Source of the DNA: Xiphydria camelus | Lineage: Eukaryota; Arthropoda; Insecta; Hymenoptera; Xiphydriidae | NCBI GenBank assembly: GCA_963678675.1 | Contig: OY783193.1 | Coordinates: 14,764,208 to 14,828,207, forward strand | DNA: 64,000 nt | Reading direction: 5' to 3' | Part shown: piece by piece, positions 11,669 through 22,492 of the stretch | Layout of the letters: every line of letters begins with the position of its first letter | How positions within the stretch are numbered: position 1 is the first letter of the stretch | Position numbers and translations under genes: made by a program | The notes under the pieces: model-generated | Databases searched by the model: none | What the model saw: only the letters and a program-made list of their open reading frames with translations | What the model was told of the DNA's origin: nothing

Positions 11669-12089
11669 TAAAAACGTTGCCGGTTTCTCGTATGTCGATA
11701 ACTTAACAACATAATTATAAGGAACAAAATAAGCTTCCCTTTTCTCACAACCATGTTAAATATTAGACATAAGGGGTATAGATGCAAAACCCGCCAAGTT
11801 CATTTTTGTCAAATTTGAGGTAGATACTGGAATTTGTTCTTCATAAGTACGTTCATAAGGTCGAACCTAATTTAGGTGCAAATTTCATCTTAAACCGTTA
11901 ATAATAATATAAGCTAGAAAATACGCTTGCCAATGCAAGGCAATGGCCGTCTGCACCAGTTTTGGACGTTTCCTGTGAATTGCTATAAATGTGACTTGGC
12001 GGGTTTGGCATCTATACCCCTCATATATTTCTTCTTCCAAACACAATTGATCGAACTGAACTGACTCATGACCTGTGCGTGTATGGCGA
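11669..12089. other. No gene seen
   Basis: AT-rich sequence without a supported coding region or recognisable repeat end. The phrase GATGCAAAACCCGCCAAG near 11781 recurs approximately inverted near 11997, suggesting another decayed palindrome. Confidence 0.4.
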
Positions 12090-12230
12090 ATCATCCGGCG
12101 GCCTGCAGTCCCTGGACTGTCCGACGACGGCCTGCAGTCCGCAGAATTGTACGTGTGTGATCAATGACAGTTCGGGACTGCAGATCAGAACTGTCAGTCC
12201 ACGGACTGCAGTCCGCTTGTACGTGGATGG
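12090..12230. repeat. GGACTGCAG motif cluster
   Basis: Four CTGCAG-centred copies, one a full GGACTGCAGTCC palindrome, within 140 bp. The same motif fills the P1 loop at 7229-7700, including the adjoining CAGTTCGGGACTGCAG phrase, so the two regions share a repeat family. Confidence 0.6.
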
Positions 12231-12307
12231 GCACCATTACGTGGACCCAAAAAGGGAACGCACGCAGTGACTTTATACTGCTACCTGCCGACCCGCCCAC
12301 CAACCCG

Positions 12308-12456
12308 CCTAGTGGTGTCGGTTTTTGTTTTCATACCCTACCGGGACTAGAACATGCGGTCTTTAGGACGAGCTGCTTCGAAACTGGGAATGCTTTCGCG
12401 CTCTACCAATTGAGCCACCAACTCTTCATTTCGTGTCGGTCGACTCCAGTCATATA
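12308..12456 (-). other. tRNA-derived sequence, left arm of inverted pair
   Basis: The minus strand reads TGGCTCAATTGGTAGAGCGC, a near-canonical pol III A box and D-arm, and downstream GTTCTAGTCC, a degenerate B box. It is the inverted partner of 13042-13166 with the MITE 12457-13041 between them. No complete cloverleaf could be built because the 5-prime acceptor strand is missing. A tRNA-headed SINE or tRNA pseudogene is likely. Confidence 0.55.
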
Positions 12457-13041
12457 CAGGGTGTCCCGGAAAATGTGGGAAATCTCCCGGATTCAAATAG
12501 AGCATGAAAAAATAAGATGACAAGTTCCTATAAATTTTTTTCCTACAGGCCCTCCCTACGAAAATATAAAGATACGGTAAATGTATTATATACGACGAGA
12601 AATGATATGGTCTTATCGTTTATTATTATTTTTCTCGAAAACGGTCCACTTTATCGACAATAAAGAAGAGTAGCTTTTTTTAGTGTAAGGTTCAAGCTAC
12701 CTGATTTTTATTGTTTTAAGTCTTATCACACAGGGTGTTAAAAATTTAGGCATTAAGTTGTAAAACTTAGTCCGCCACTGACAAATTAAACAAGCTAATA
12801 ATGTGTCAATGACATTATTTCAAGCGGTCCTTAGTAGTGTCTAACACATGTTCAAATTTTATAAAATTCTATTAAGTACTTTGAAAGTTATTCAAGAAAA
12901 ACAGATTTCCAGCGGCGTCCTTCAGGGACAAATATTTTCGTAGGGAGGGCCTGTAGGAAAAAATTTATAGGAACTTGTCATCTTATTTTTTCATGCTCTA
13001 TTTGAATCCGGAAGATTTCCCACATTTTCCGGGACACCCTG
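12457..13041. mobile_element. Tc1/mariner-type MITE, CAGGGTGTCCC ends
   Basis: Terminal inverted repeats CAGGGTGTCCCGGAAAATG extend well inward, and the element is flanked by TA on both sides. The 585-bp interior has no intact gene. Ends and TA target fit a Tc1/mariner-type non-autonomous element. Confidence 0.85.
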
Positions 13042-13166
13042 TATATGACTGGAGTCGACCGACACGAATTGAAGAGTTGTTGGCTCAATTAGTAGAGTGC
13101 AAAAGCATTCCGAGTTTCGAAGCAGCTCATCCTAAAGACCGCAGGTTCGAGTCCCGGTAGGGTATG
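13042..13166 (+). other. tRNA-derived sequence, right arm of inverted pair
   Basis: The A box TGGCTCAATTAGTAGAGTGC is at 13081-13100 and the perfect B box GGTTCGAGTCC at 13144-13154. The spacing suits a pol III internal promoter. A standard tRNA fold is not supported because no matching 5-prime acceptor strand precedes the A box. Confidence 0.6.
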
Positions 13167-13594
13167 GAAAAACTAAAGGTACGTTTATATCGGGATATAA
13201 AATGTTGGCAACATGTTGGCAACACGTTTATGGCTGTTGGCAACATCGCTGTTGGTAAAGGTAAGTCTATACCGGGATATAAAAATGTTGGCAATACGAT
13301 AATCCGGTGTTGGCAACACGATAATCCGGTGTTGTCAACATGTATCCCGCCGACTTGCAACTCGCCGACGGATACTCGGCAACAGCCAGTATCCCGAATG
13401 TAGGTACAAACCGGGATACAAAATGTTGGCAACATGTTGGCAACACGAGTATCCCGTCGACTAGCGACAATTTAATTGCTACTCGTAAACTGCGGGCGGC
13501 ATGACATCAAAGAAAGCTGTTGCCTGTGTTGCTTGTATCCGAGTTTCCCATTTAAAATGGGAAGCATTGGAAACATCGCTCTCTTTGGACTAGA

Positions 13595-13680
13595 ACCTAC
13601 CTACCTACCTATATATACGTACCTACCTAGCTACCTACCTACCTACCTACCTACCTACCTACCTACCTACCTACCTACAT
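13595..13680. repeat. (CTAC)n microsatellite
   Basis: Runs of ACCTACCTACCT interrupted by a TATATACGT segment. The inverted arm carries a matching GGTA/GGCA array at 15460-15520, so the microsatellite predates the inverted duplication. Confidence 0.9.
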
Positions 13681-14446
13681 ACGATAATGTTCCGTCGCAC
13701 GAGGGACAGAATTTCAGAAGGTCGATTAAAACCTTTTAATAGTATCGATCATAAATAACATGTATTTCTTGCATAAATTTTTCATTGAATGCCACATTAT
13801 ATGGGCCGCACAGTGTTCACATGGCAGATCGGACGGCGTATCGTATTTCTCATTTTACAAAGCAGTACTCTCTCACTACAAGTGTATGTTCTTTCTAGAT
13901 TAAAAAGAAAGGCACGTAATTATTTCTCTCGGCAGAGGCACTCTCCCGATGCGTGATTTGGCGCATACGGCTGCCAAGTGGCATGTGCGAATACCAAGCC
14001 ACGTTCAGGCTTCTGTCGGTAAATTTGAGCCGCGTCAAAGGAGCTTCGAAATATAGCGGTATCTATTACCGCGGGCACTGCAGAAAATGACTCATTCTGA
14101 CCTGTCCCATATCGCCCGCCTCGCCGGAGGTATGTTTCGGCGAATCTAGGCTACCTGAAGGGTTAATTGCCGGACGAGTCGTAATGAACCCCTTACCAAA
14201 ATACCCATTGTAATAGATACCGCTATACTTTGAATATTAAATCAGCTTTGTAAAGGGAAGAAATGAATTCAATACATGACTGATGCAGTTGATGGCCAAT
14301 TAGGGAACACTTAATGACAAGTAACTCCGCCATTAAATTGTCACCATAGCTTGTCCCGTTTTGTAAAAACTGTCGCTGCCTCCACCTTCTTTTTCGCTTC
14401 TGGGAGGCTATTATGATGAAAGCAGCACTAACACCAGCAGCAATGG

Positions 14447-14862
14447 ACGGTTCTATTTTTTAACATCAACACTCCGTTTCGTTTGAACGCTCAACTGGTT
14501 CTGACCGCATGTATCCGGATACAAGTCGATGTATCCAACGGTATGTTGCCAACAGCGACATCGTGTTGGCAACACTCAATGTTGATGTTGCCAACAGCGA
14601 TGTTGATGTTGCCAACAGCGATGTTGCCAACAGCCATAAACGTGTTGCCAACATGTTGCCAACATTTTGTATCCTGGTCTAAACGTACCTTTACATCAAC
14701 ATCGCTGTTGGCAACATCAACATTGAGTGTTGCCAACAAGATGTCGCTGTTGGCAACATACTGTTGGATACATCGACTTGTATCCGGATACATGCGGTCA
14801 GAACCAGTTGAGCGTCCAAACGAAATAGAGTGTTGACATTTAAAAATGGAACCGTCAACAAA
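14447..14862. repeat. Central TGTTGSCAACA palindrome
   Basis: Arms of about 200 bp. Both start at GACGGTTC, pass TTCGTTTGRACGCTCAACTGG and ATGTATCCGGATACAAGTCG, and then reach ten exact 11-mer motifs arranged in both orientations around an AACGTGTTGCCAACATG core. Confidence 0.85.
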
Positions 14863-15520
14863 GTTTTTCTATATTTCTCAATACAGCCTGAACCACCATA
14901 TAAATACTGCGACGCAAAACTATAAATAATTGATCCGACGAATTCAGTAAAAAATGCCCACTTATGCACGACTGCCGTCAATTTTTCGCTGCCTTTCTTT
15001 TCAATCTAGAAAGAACATACACATGTGATGAGAGAGAGTACTCTTTTGTAAACTGAGAAATGCGATACGCTGTCCGATTTGCCATGTGAACACTGTGCGG
15101 CCCGTATAATGTGGCATTCAATGCAAAATTTATGCAAGAAATATAGAGAGTAGTGTGCACCGTTTAGAAATAAATCAATTACAGAACGTTTTTCTAAGTA
15201 TCATCATAAAAATTCGTGTAACGTACTTTTATATTTAATCTTCCCTTTTAAATCTACATTAACATTACCGCTTAAAATCTTTCTTCGAATCATGTGTTCT
15301 TTCCCTCCTCCGTTTCTCCAGCGTGCGGGATCCCTATACGATCCCCACAAACCGCTTCGCCGATGACGCGATTAATCATAGTCGGTGAGTTATTTATGAT
15401 CGATACTATTAAGAGGTTTGAATCGACTTTCTGAAATTCTGTCCCTCGTGCGACGGAACAGGTAGGCAGGCAGGCAGGCAGCTATGTAGGTAGGTAGGTG
15501 GGTAGGTAGGTAGGTAGATA

Positions 15521-15733
15521 CACCCTGCGACTCGGATTCTGTCGCTGGCGACTTTTTTTAAATGTTATTTTTAAATGTACTAATCAATGAACAATTAATT
15601 CTCATGCCCTCATTAGCTATGGTGGTGTCTACTCTCGTCAAAGAAAGCATGATGATTGATTAATCATTGGTTAGTACGTTTAAAAATAACATTTTAAAAA
15701 AGTCATCAGTGACAGAATCCGAGTCGCAGGGTG
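15521..15733. mobile_element. TA-target MITE, CACCCTGCGACTCGG ends
   Basis: A 213-bp palindromic element with terminal repeats CACCCTGCGACTCGGATTC, flanked by TA, inserted into the GGTA microsatellite. A related end (GGATTCTGTCGCTGGTGAC) reappears at about 63872 near the window edge. Confidence 0.85.
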
Positions 15734-16351
15734 TAGGTAGGTAAATAAATTAGCGAAAGGAAACGTCACTAGTCTCATTCAACGTCTTTCGTCGACGGCA
15801 CCGTCCAGACAGGGCAATATTTCCGATGTTTACAATTTCCAATGGGAAACTCGGATACAAGCAAGAGGCAACAGCTTTCTTTGATGTCATGCCGCCCGCA
15901 GTTTACGAGTAGCAATTAAATTGTCGCTAGTCGACGGGATACTCGTGTTGCCAACATATTGCCAACATTTTGTATCCCGGTTTGTACCTACATTCGGAAT
16001 ACTGGCTGTTGCCAAATATCCGTCGGCGTGTTGCTAGTCGACGGGATACATGTTGACAACACCGGATTATTGTGTTGCCAACTTGTTGCCAACATTTTTG
16101 TATCTCGGTATAGACTTACCTCTTTAAACCTCGAATTCGGGAAATAACTCGACCTTGTAGGTGCTAAGCAGGGCCTAATTTCAATGTAATTTAAAACCGG
16201 GTTTCATCCTTTACCTCCTACATGAGGTAGGATGTTTAGGGCCAACTCAGGTTCAATTTTACGACTCGGGTACATTCGAGACATCGAGCGGTGCAATTCG
16301 GCATTTGCCCACAACAAATATTCATGTTTTTAGATTTAGTATGTAATTTGT

Positions 16352-16669
16352 ATGGGTAAATATCATATAATGGGACAATTAGAAAGGAAACAATTAAGGA
16401 AAAAAATATTTGTAAATTGTGAAAGGGCATTTCAATACACCGTTAGGAGTGGACGCGCCAAGCAAGGGCGATTCACGATGCCAGGTGGAAGCGGGCAGTT
16501 TCCCCTTAATGACGGCAAGGCAACGGGGCTTTCCGACGAAGGCCCAGGACAAAGGAGTAAGCACGACTCGTGCTCCTCCAGGCAATCGAAGGAAGCCATT
16601 CGATCGATAACCAGCGTGCATATCGGATCGTGATCCGAGAGTCTCTTCGAGGATTGCTTCAGGAGTCAT
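16352..16669. other. GC-richer open segment of unknown nature
   Basis: Several frames stay open here, including about 93 codons on plus (16352-16633) and about 91 on minus (16394-16669). Composition differs from the AT-rich neighbours and no inverted partner was found. The minus frame has a proline- and glycine-containing, protein-like composition (LPGGARVV, WAFVGKPRC). It could be a captured exon or a non-coding RNA gene. I cannot name it. Confidence 0.3.
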
Positions 16670-16748
16670 CGTGCAGCCACATAGAGTCTACTGCGCCTGC
16701 GTCGAATATAGCTTACAATTGACATTTTCTGTATAATATACCTCCCCC

Positions 16749-17537
16749 CCCCTTCAAAACATCGACGATGTATGATAGCACGAATTAATAAAATAGCTCC
16801 CTTTCCAAAGTAATCATGTAACAACTTACGAATCACCAAAGATAATGAAAAAATTATGATAAAATAGTTATTTTCGTTATTAGGGCGTGAAGCGCTGTTT
16901 CTAACGAGTGTGAAGTTTGCCGCACGAGCGAAGCGAGTACGGCAATCACACTCGTTAGAACGGCGCGAAACAACCGAATAACGAATTCTATTTTTTGTCA
17001 CTAAGTGTCAAATACGAGGTTGACGATTTCACGCACTGCACAGGTTATTTCACGCACTGCGCAACTTTTCACGAATTGGTGTGTGAAAGATGATTTCACA
17101 TGCGTCGAGGACGCCCATGAAACCGAGTATTTGACACTGAGTGACAAAAAAGTAATGAAATCATTACCGCCAAATTAATGTTGTCAAGGTATGTTGCCTT
17201 AATGAGAGAAATAGTACATAATTCCATACAATGGTTAACTGAGGATATATTTTCAGTTTCAGTGGAACTCTTGGTTTTTTTCCCCTCTATATTATTTTTA
17301 GTCTCTGTAGCAAAGTTTACCATTGTATGGAATTATGTACTATTTCTCTCATTAACGCAACATACCTTGACAACACACTTGCTTTCATTAATTTGGCGGT
17401 AATGATTTCATTACTTTTTTATCATAATTTTTTCATTATCTTTGGTGATTCGTAAGTTGTTACATGATTACTTTGGAAAGGGAGCTATTTTATTAATTCG
17501 TGCTATCATACATCGTCGATGTTTTGAAGGGGAGGGG
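16749..17537. mobile_element. Palindromic DNA element with internal insertion
   Basis: Outer arms read CTTCAAAACATCGACGATG and TAGCACGAATTAATAAAATA in both orientations, bounded by a C-run and a G-run. The left arm is interrupted at about 16862-17146 relative to the continuous right arm. An inner palindrome around 17180-17400 carries CATACAATGGTTAAC-type sequence. Confidence 0.75.
16862..17146. mobile_element. Nested insertion: GAGCGAAGCGAG hairpin plus GTCACTNAGTGTC element
   Basis: One part (16873-16985) is a palindrome with TTCGTTATT ends, TAACGAGTGTGA arms and a GAGCGAAGCGAG centre. The second (about 16991-17150) has ends TTTTTTGTCACTAAGTGTC and GACACTGAGTGACAAAAAA. Together they split the left arm of the surrounding element. 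Confidence 0.65.
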
Positions 17538-17712
17538 GGGGGGGGGGGGATTTCATTTCTTTTTTCGTTAATTTTCTTTCGTGCTTTTTGTCAGATAAAT
17601 ATGAAACATTTTTTTAAATGATAGAATGTGGTCAGTTATTATTATCGCCGAGTTCGGTTGTGTATTGAACTGAAGCGTGATATGAAGCTTATTAATATTA
17701 TACATTTATTGT

Positions 17713-17889
17713 ATGGTTTGTTATCTACTTACTTTAGTGGATAGAAAAAAAATACGCAACTGTACGCATCTGAAGCTCAAGACCGACTGCCTTTCCGGCG
17801 AAATTCCGTACACCGTGAGACAAAGGTTCGACGAGGTACCGACTATGTACCTCGGGGTACGGAACGCTGCGATAAAGCTGGCAACCGTA
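17713..17889 (+). other. Possible exon fragment cut by a MITE
   Basis: An open frame continues to the MITE at 17890. Its last 45 codons are more protein-like than the surroundings (CLSGEIPYTVRQRF, then EVPTMYLGVRNAAIKLA). With the MITE and one TA removed, the frame runs a few codons further to a stop, and a CTCAG|GTAAGG donor-like site follows 3-prime. I do not recognise it. It may be a piece of a host or transposon exon. Confidence 0.25.
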
Positions 17890-18105
17890 AGGGCCTTTGC
17901 ACACGACGTTTTTTAAACTAGCTGACGACGCGCCTTTTTGATGAGCGCGTTCGCTGCGCGTCATCAGCGCGTATTAGCAGGTTGTATTAGCAAGGATCGT
18001 GTGTAAAAGTCACAACTTACCGACTGCCTTGCGTTTGCTGAGCGTCCTAATCGCGTATAACGCGCGTCGTCAGCTAGTTTAAAAAACGTCGTGTGCAAAG
18101 GCCCT
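17890..18105. mobile_element. TA-target MITE, AGGGCCTTTGCACACGACG ends
   Basis: A 216-bp palindrome with terminal repeats AGGGCCTTTGCACACGACG and flanking TA on each side. The arms continue through TTTTTTAAACTAGCTGACG. Confidence 0.85.
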
Positions 18106-18146
18106 TAGTTGTGACGTAGGCAGGGTTCTCAGGTAAGGAGACCCCT

Positions 18147-18309
18147 GGGGCCCCTTTCTCTAACTCACTCGCAAGAGAAATGTATACGTTTCTTAGCGAG
18201 TAGACCAATCAGGACCCCCTCTACAACGGAATACTTGATCCTGATTGGTCTATTGGCTTAGATGTGTATACGCAACTTTTCGAGTGAGTTAGAGAAAGGG
18301 GCCCCTGAT
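18147..18309. mobile_element. E-family palindromic MITE
   Basis: Arms GGGGCCCCTTTCTC, then TAACTCACTCG, surround CCAATCAGGA and TCCTGATTGG. Related E copies sit inside CR-2 (26670-26880), CR-3 (41180-41400) and CR-5 (61975-62165). Confidence 0.75.
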
Positions 18310-18637
18310 CGCTTTATCGCGTAGTTTCCGACAAGGCGGAGAAAAGAGCGGCGTGGCGCGTCACTACACATTCATTGTTTTCAGCCGACGTATCGCGTGT
18401 TAACAGTTTGAAAACAATTGAACATCAAATTTTGCACCTAGAGCGCACTCAATGATAAACGGAAAATCGGTAGAAATGTTTTCATCCTAGATGACTGATT
18501 AAAAAATTATGAATTATAAATAAAATCATCAACATGTAATGATTTTATAATTAATGTTTCGATAATATTTACATTTCCCCCAGAACAATTCGTTCGTGAA
18601 AGAAGTCATAAAAATCGTAAATAAACAAACTATGCGG

Positions 18638-18747
18638 TTTATTCACCGTTTCAGTAATTTTAACGAATCGGTGCAAACCGGCTATTATGTTCATAACATA
18701 GCATTCGATTTGCACCGATTTGTTAAAATTATGGAAACAGTGAATAG
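18638..18747. repeat. Small palindrome, TATTCACCGTTTC ends
   Basis: The arms read TATTCACYGTTTC, then AATTTTAACRAATCGGTGCA, in both orientations around a short centre. The size of about 110 bp and the TA at the ends suggest a miniature Tc1/mariner-type derivative. Confidence 0.65.
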
Positions 18748-18839
18748 GGGAGCCGGTGCCTGTACCGCCCAGCGTACCATTCCGCCCACCCCCATTTCTC
18801 GCTATTTTTGATTAATATGAATGATTTGATGCTTTCTTC

Positions 18840-19130
18840 GTAAATTAGTGTACCCCAGTATTGATTTTATAAAGTCATTGTTGACTGTTAATTAATTTTA
18901 ATTGAGTAAAATATGCAACCAAAATTTCCCCCTCTTAACATAAAAAATTTGAGACTCCTAACTGAAGCTTTTTCATATACTTTTTTTATTATAAATTTAC
19001 TACCAATATTGAATTACAAACAATTAGAGTTTTAAGAATAGCTTAGAATTTTGATAGATTTTTTATTCAGTTATAAATAATATTAAAGACACTTTTATTA
19101 ACGGTACGTCCATGTGTCCTGTACCGCCCA
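18840..19130. other. No gene seen
   Basis: AT-rich sequence between palindromic elements. No coding frame or repeat end is supported. Confidence 0.4.
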
Positions 19131-19149
19131 GTAGAAGTTGTAAGTACCG

Positions 19150-19245
19150 ACCAGTCTGTCTTACCGACATACCAGCCTGTCTTACCGACATACCAGCATG
19201 TCTTACCGATATAACCTGTTTGTAGCTTACCGACATAACCTCTTT
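19150..19245. repeat. Short tandem array of TTACCGACATACC units
   Basis: The 21-bp unit GTCTTACCGACATACCAGCC recurs about four times with growing divergence to the right (TTACCGATATAACC, TTACCGACATAACC). TACCGACA-type words also occur in the adjacent CCGTATG-ended MITEs. Confidence 0.7.
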
Positions 19246-19296
19246 GTAGCGCGGAGACTGGGCACGTGCTGTAGCGCGGACCCTATCCAAACTCTA

Positions 19297-19671
19297 CCGT
19301 ATGTATCATGCCAAATTAAACAAGCAGATATACCGACACTGCCGAAACTTTACCGACGGTCATGAATTTTATAGTTAGAGATGGCTTGAGAAGAGTGCGC
19401 TGTGTGTGCTGCGTGAGAGCGAAAAGTGTCAAACGTCTGATTTCCCGATAGCTGTCAATTCGGAAAATCGAAGTATTGAATAATAGACGAAACACTTCGA
19501 TCTCTTGAATTAACAGCTATCGGGAAATCAGACGTTTGACACTTTTCGCTCTCACGCAGCACACACAGCGCACTCTTCTCAAGCCAACTCTAACTATAAA
19601 ATTCTTGACCGTCGGTAAAGTTTCGGCAGTGTCGGTATATCTGCTTGTTTAATTTGGCATGATACATACGG
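19297..19671. mobile_element. TA-target palindromic MITE, CCGTATG ends
   Basis: A 375-bp palindrome flanked by TA, ends CCGTATGTATCATGCC. Arms include AGATATACCGACACTGCC, AACTTTACCGACGGTC and GACGTTTGACAC or its complement. The same end family appears at 19960-20299 and as the host of the Transib at 35574. Confidence 0.85.
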
Positions 19672-19959
19672 TAAGCGGTCTACCTAGGCTAGGCCGCTCG
19701 GTGGGCGGTACAGCCAGCATTGGAGCCTAGACCGCTCACTTGCTTCGATTAATTTATTTTCCATTTTTCGAATGTTTTTTGTACTAATTTTAAGTAATAA
19801 ATGGAGTACTCATGAAGACAAAACTCTAAGGTATGTCGACAAAATGATTTTTCCTGCCTTAAAGTCACTGAAATTTTAACAGTCATTTTTGTCTTAGGTG
19901 GGCGGTATTCCCCCCGCCTCCCCTAAACTGCACAGTGTTTACGGGCTGTAAGCCAACTG

Positions 19960-20299
19960 CCGTATGTCCCACTCTATACGGGCCAGTTTGAAGTTACCTT
20001 CGGGGAGGCTTGGTCGGTACTTGAGTGATTTAATACCGGTAGAAGTCGAGTCGATAGTTAGAGTTGGTGTCAATTCGGGAGATCGAAGCGTCTAACCACG
20101 AAATTATGAATTTGTGAATAATGGTGAATAATTTCCATTCCATTTAAATCCATAATTTCGAGGTTAGACGCTTCGATCTCCCGAATTGACACCAACTCTA
20201 ACTATCGACTCGACTTCTACCGGTATTAAATCACTCAAGTACCGACCAAGCCTCCCCGAAGGTAACTTCAAATTGGCCCGTACAGAGTGGGACATACGG
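19960..20299. mobile_element. Palindromic MITE, CCGTATGTCCC ends
   Basis: A 340-bp palindrome with ends CCGTATGTCCCACTCT, flanked by TG on both sides rather than TA. Arms pass GGTAACTTCAAATTGGCCC and ACTCGACTTCTACCGG. The centre contains TTCGAGGTTAGACGCTTCG, which also occurs inside CR copies near 25840 and 41140. Confidence 0.8.
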
Positions 20300-20339
20300 T
20301 GTAACTACCGACTCGATCTCTACCGGTATAAATGAAAAA

Positions 20340-20530
20340 TTTATTCTGGTCTTTATCAATCTATCATTAGAGAATAATCAATCAATATATCATTAGAGAA
20401 TAATCAATTTATATGGTGTAACTAAGCATAATTTTGGTTATAACCATACATATATTTATTGAGAAAATTCGATGCAAAAATTGAGGGGTGGAGGGGGCAG
20501 ACATAAAGATACACGGGTTCTCGCTGCTCG
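20340..20530 (-). repeat. Partial D block
   Basis: Contains GGTTATAACCATACATATA, ATTGAGAAAATTCGATG and a GAGGGGTGGAGGGGGCAGAC stretch as in D copies. The outer terminal hairpin is not intact. An internal duplication of ATCATTAGAGAATAATCAAT is seen. Confidence 0.7.
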
Positions 20531-22492
20531 CTTTACGTCGAGATGAACGAACATACCTACTACACGCTCACTGTATTGGTGTACGAAGCAGTACAGAGCG
20601 TTCTTTAAAGCCTTGTACGGACAGCGCGTTCTAGTGTGCGAGCCTTCATACACACGTACATGATGTCCCGACCCGAGCAGAACCGCACAGTTACAGGGAC
20701 CTTGAAATTTACCGTCGGCTGGGCTTTGTACAAATACCGACTGGTCACGGGTCGTCGCCGCAAAGGGAAGTGTACGTGAGTATGAAGGCCGGACGGTGGC
20801 GACGCCAGCAGAACCAGTAGCGAAAGCACGAAATGCCAAAACCAAAATCTCGTATTGACTACTGAACGCAAAGGCGTTCCAATTCCTGTAGAGATACTCT
20901 CGGTCGGAGGGTCGGTCGGACGGTCGGACGGTTTTATTAATTCGATAATCTCGACCGAGATTATTGATGGATTGTATACGCCTAAATTTAATAATGACAA
21001 CTTGGCTGCGCACAATATTTTAAATTGTGGGTTTTATATATAATTAATATGTGTGAGAAGCGATTACCGAACTGACGATTTTGACATTCAATTAACCGCT
21101 ACTATTACAGAAAAATAAATACGGCCTAACAAATTTTAGGTTATGTTCAGCAACATGTGCACGACATAACCTTACTATTATCGTGCTCATTAAATATCGT
21201 TAACATAAAAATAAATCGATTACCGAACTGACGGTCAATTAAGGTACGAATCATATTTTTCTTGTCTGATGATGTAAAATGATAATAATTCATATATTTA
21301 AGATGACTTACCTTCAGTACTTATTTTCGACAAAGAGAACACGACTAAAATGACATCAAACTGGAATTACGAGGTTATTAAGATAGGTGACGCCACTATT
21401 TCTCTCGATTACAGAAATGACGTAAATATTCGGGGACAAAGTTCATACTACTATAACATTTCGGTTTTCAAAGATGCTACCTGTATTAAGTAACGTAATG
21501 AATAACCATGCCTAACTGTACTAGAAAATATAATTTTCATTTTCTAAAGTGATTTGAAACTCATGTGGAGGAACCAAAGATTCTAGCAATTTGAATTGGG
21601 GACGATTACTGAACTGACGAAATGCTTACGAAGTTATTAAAAAAATGAAAGTACCACTCAATGGCATATTTTTCAGTGTAAACTTAATAGCAGTAATATA
21701 TTTAATGTTTGCAGGGTTAGTTTTCCACAAAACTTATTTTTTAAAAAAATGTTAGCCAAGGACAGTAATGGTCCCATTATGTGATATTTACCCGTATACG
21801 TATTCGATCTAACACAAAAAAGAATATGTCCGAAGAAATAATTATTCGCAAAGTTATAAGTGCGCTTTTCTCTACAAGATTATGACGTTATCGAAAAGCT
21901 CTTATATACCAAGCGATAAGTATGAGAGAGATAATTTTACAAGACGATGACGTAGCTGTATTTTAAAATATTTTTTTCATGCTTAAATGAGGCCGAAAAT
22001 GAAAAATGAAAAAATACGCGACAAATATTTTGTCCAAATATTTCGAATTTGAAATAAAAAAATGAGTGAGAAAACCAAATTTTCCAAATGTTTCAATCAG
22101 TTTAAAATATGAAAGAGGAATGAATTAACGAATCCTATTCACGAGATTTTCGAAGATCAGTGTTAATACCGAGGAATTAACTTCCGTAACTATTTATATA
22201 GGCGGCGAATAATTAACGTTCTCCCAAAAGGCACTCAATTTAATCAGAAGAATCCGAATAAACGGAAAGGGACGAAGCTTCTAAGTGGAAAAGAAAATTG
22301 AAAGAGAGAGGGGGTAGAACTTAACGACCTTTCGCGTACTTACGTTACCCAGCTACGGTCAGTCCAATTTGACTTCGTCCGACGATCCTACGAGTGAAGT
22401 TTGATTTATTCATTTTCCGACTCGAATCCCGCACGACGAAGGAAATGCTCGCTAAGAGCGTTGCGAGTGCCACGTGAGAGTCACTCGCCTGA
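20531..22492. other. Intergenic, one GC-richer patch, no supported gene
   Basis: Positions 20540-20930 are GC-richer with overlapping open frames on the minus strand, including a short GGTCGGTCGGAC array that would encode arginine/proline/serine repeats. This looks like chance openness. The rest (21050-22330) is AT-rich. The segment 21800-22090 is a diverged copy of the sequence flanking the element at 43363-46066. Confidence 0.4.

Larger units (their letters stand above)
13190..16110. repeat. Inverted structure rich in TGTTGSCAACA motifs
   Basis: Outer arms 13260-13560 and 15840-16110 are inverted copies (TTTACGAGTAGCAATTAAAT, then CCCGTCGACTAGCGAC and related sequence). Inner arms are 13680-13760 with 15390-15470, and 13760-13915 with 14970-15150. 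I count about 19 exact copies of TGTTGGCAACA or its complement in three clusters (13200-13450, 14540-14760, 15945-16100) plus several one-base variants. No gene is supported. Confidence 0.8.

Noticed and set aside
13042..13166. Functional tRNA gene
   Set aside because: A and B boxes are present, but no matching 5-prime acceptor strand or clear anticodon arm could be drawn.
13190..16110. TGTTGSCAACA as RFX X-boxes
   Set aside because: Half-sites GTTGCC/GGCAAC are present but overlap instead of being spaced as in an X-box. The sequence gives no further support.
20456..21013. Minus-strand open frame of 185 codons
   Set aside because: Overlaps a partial D block and a GGTCGGAC low-complexity run. 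An overlapping second frame is also open, so base composition explains it.
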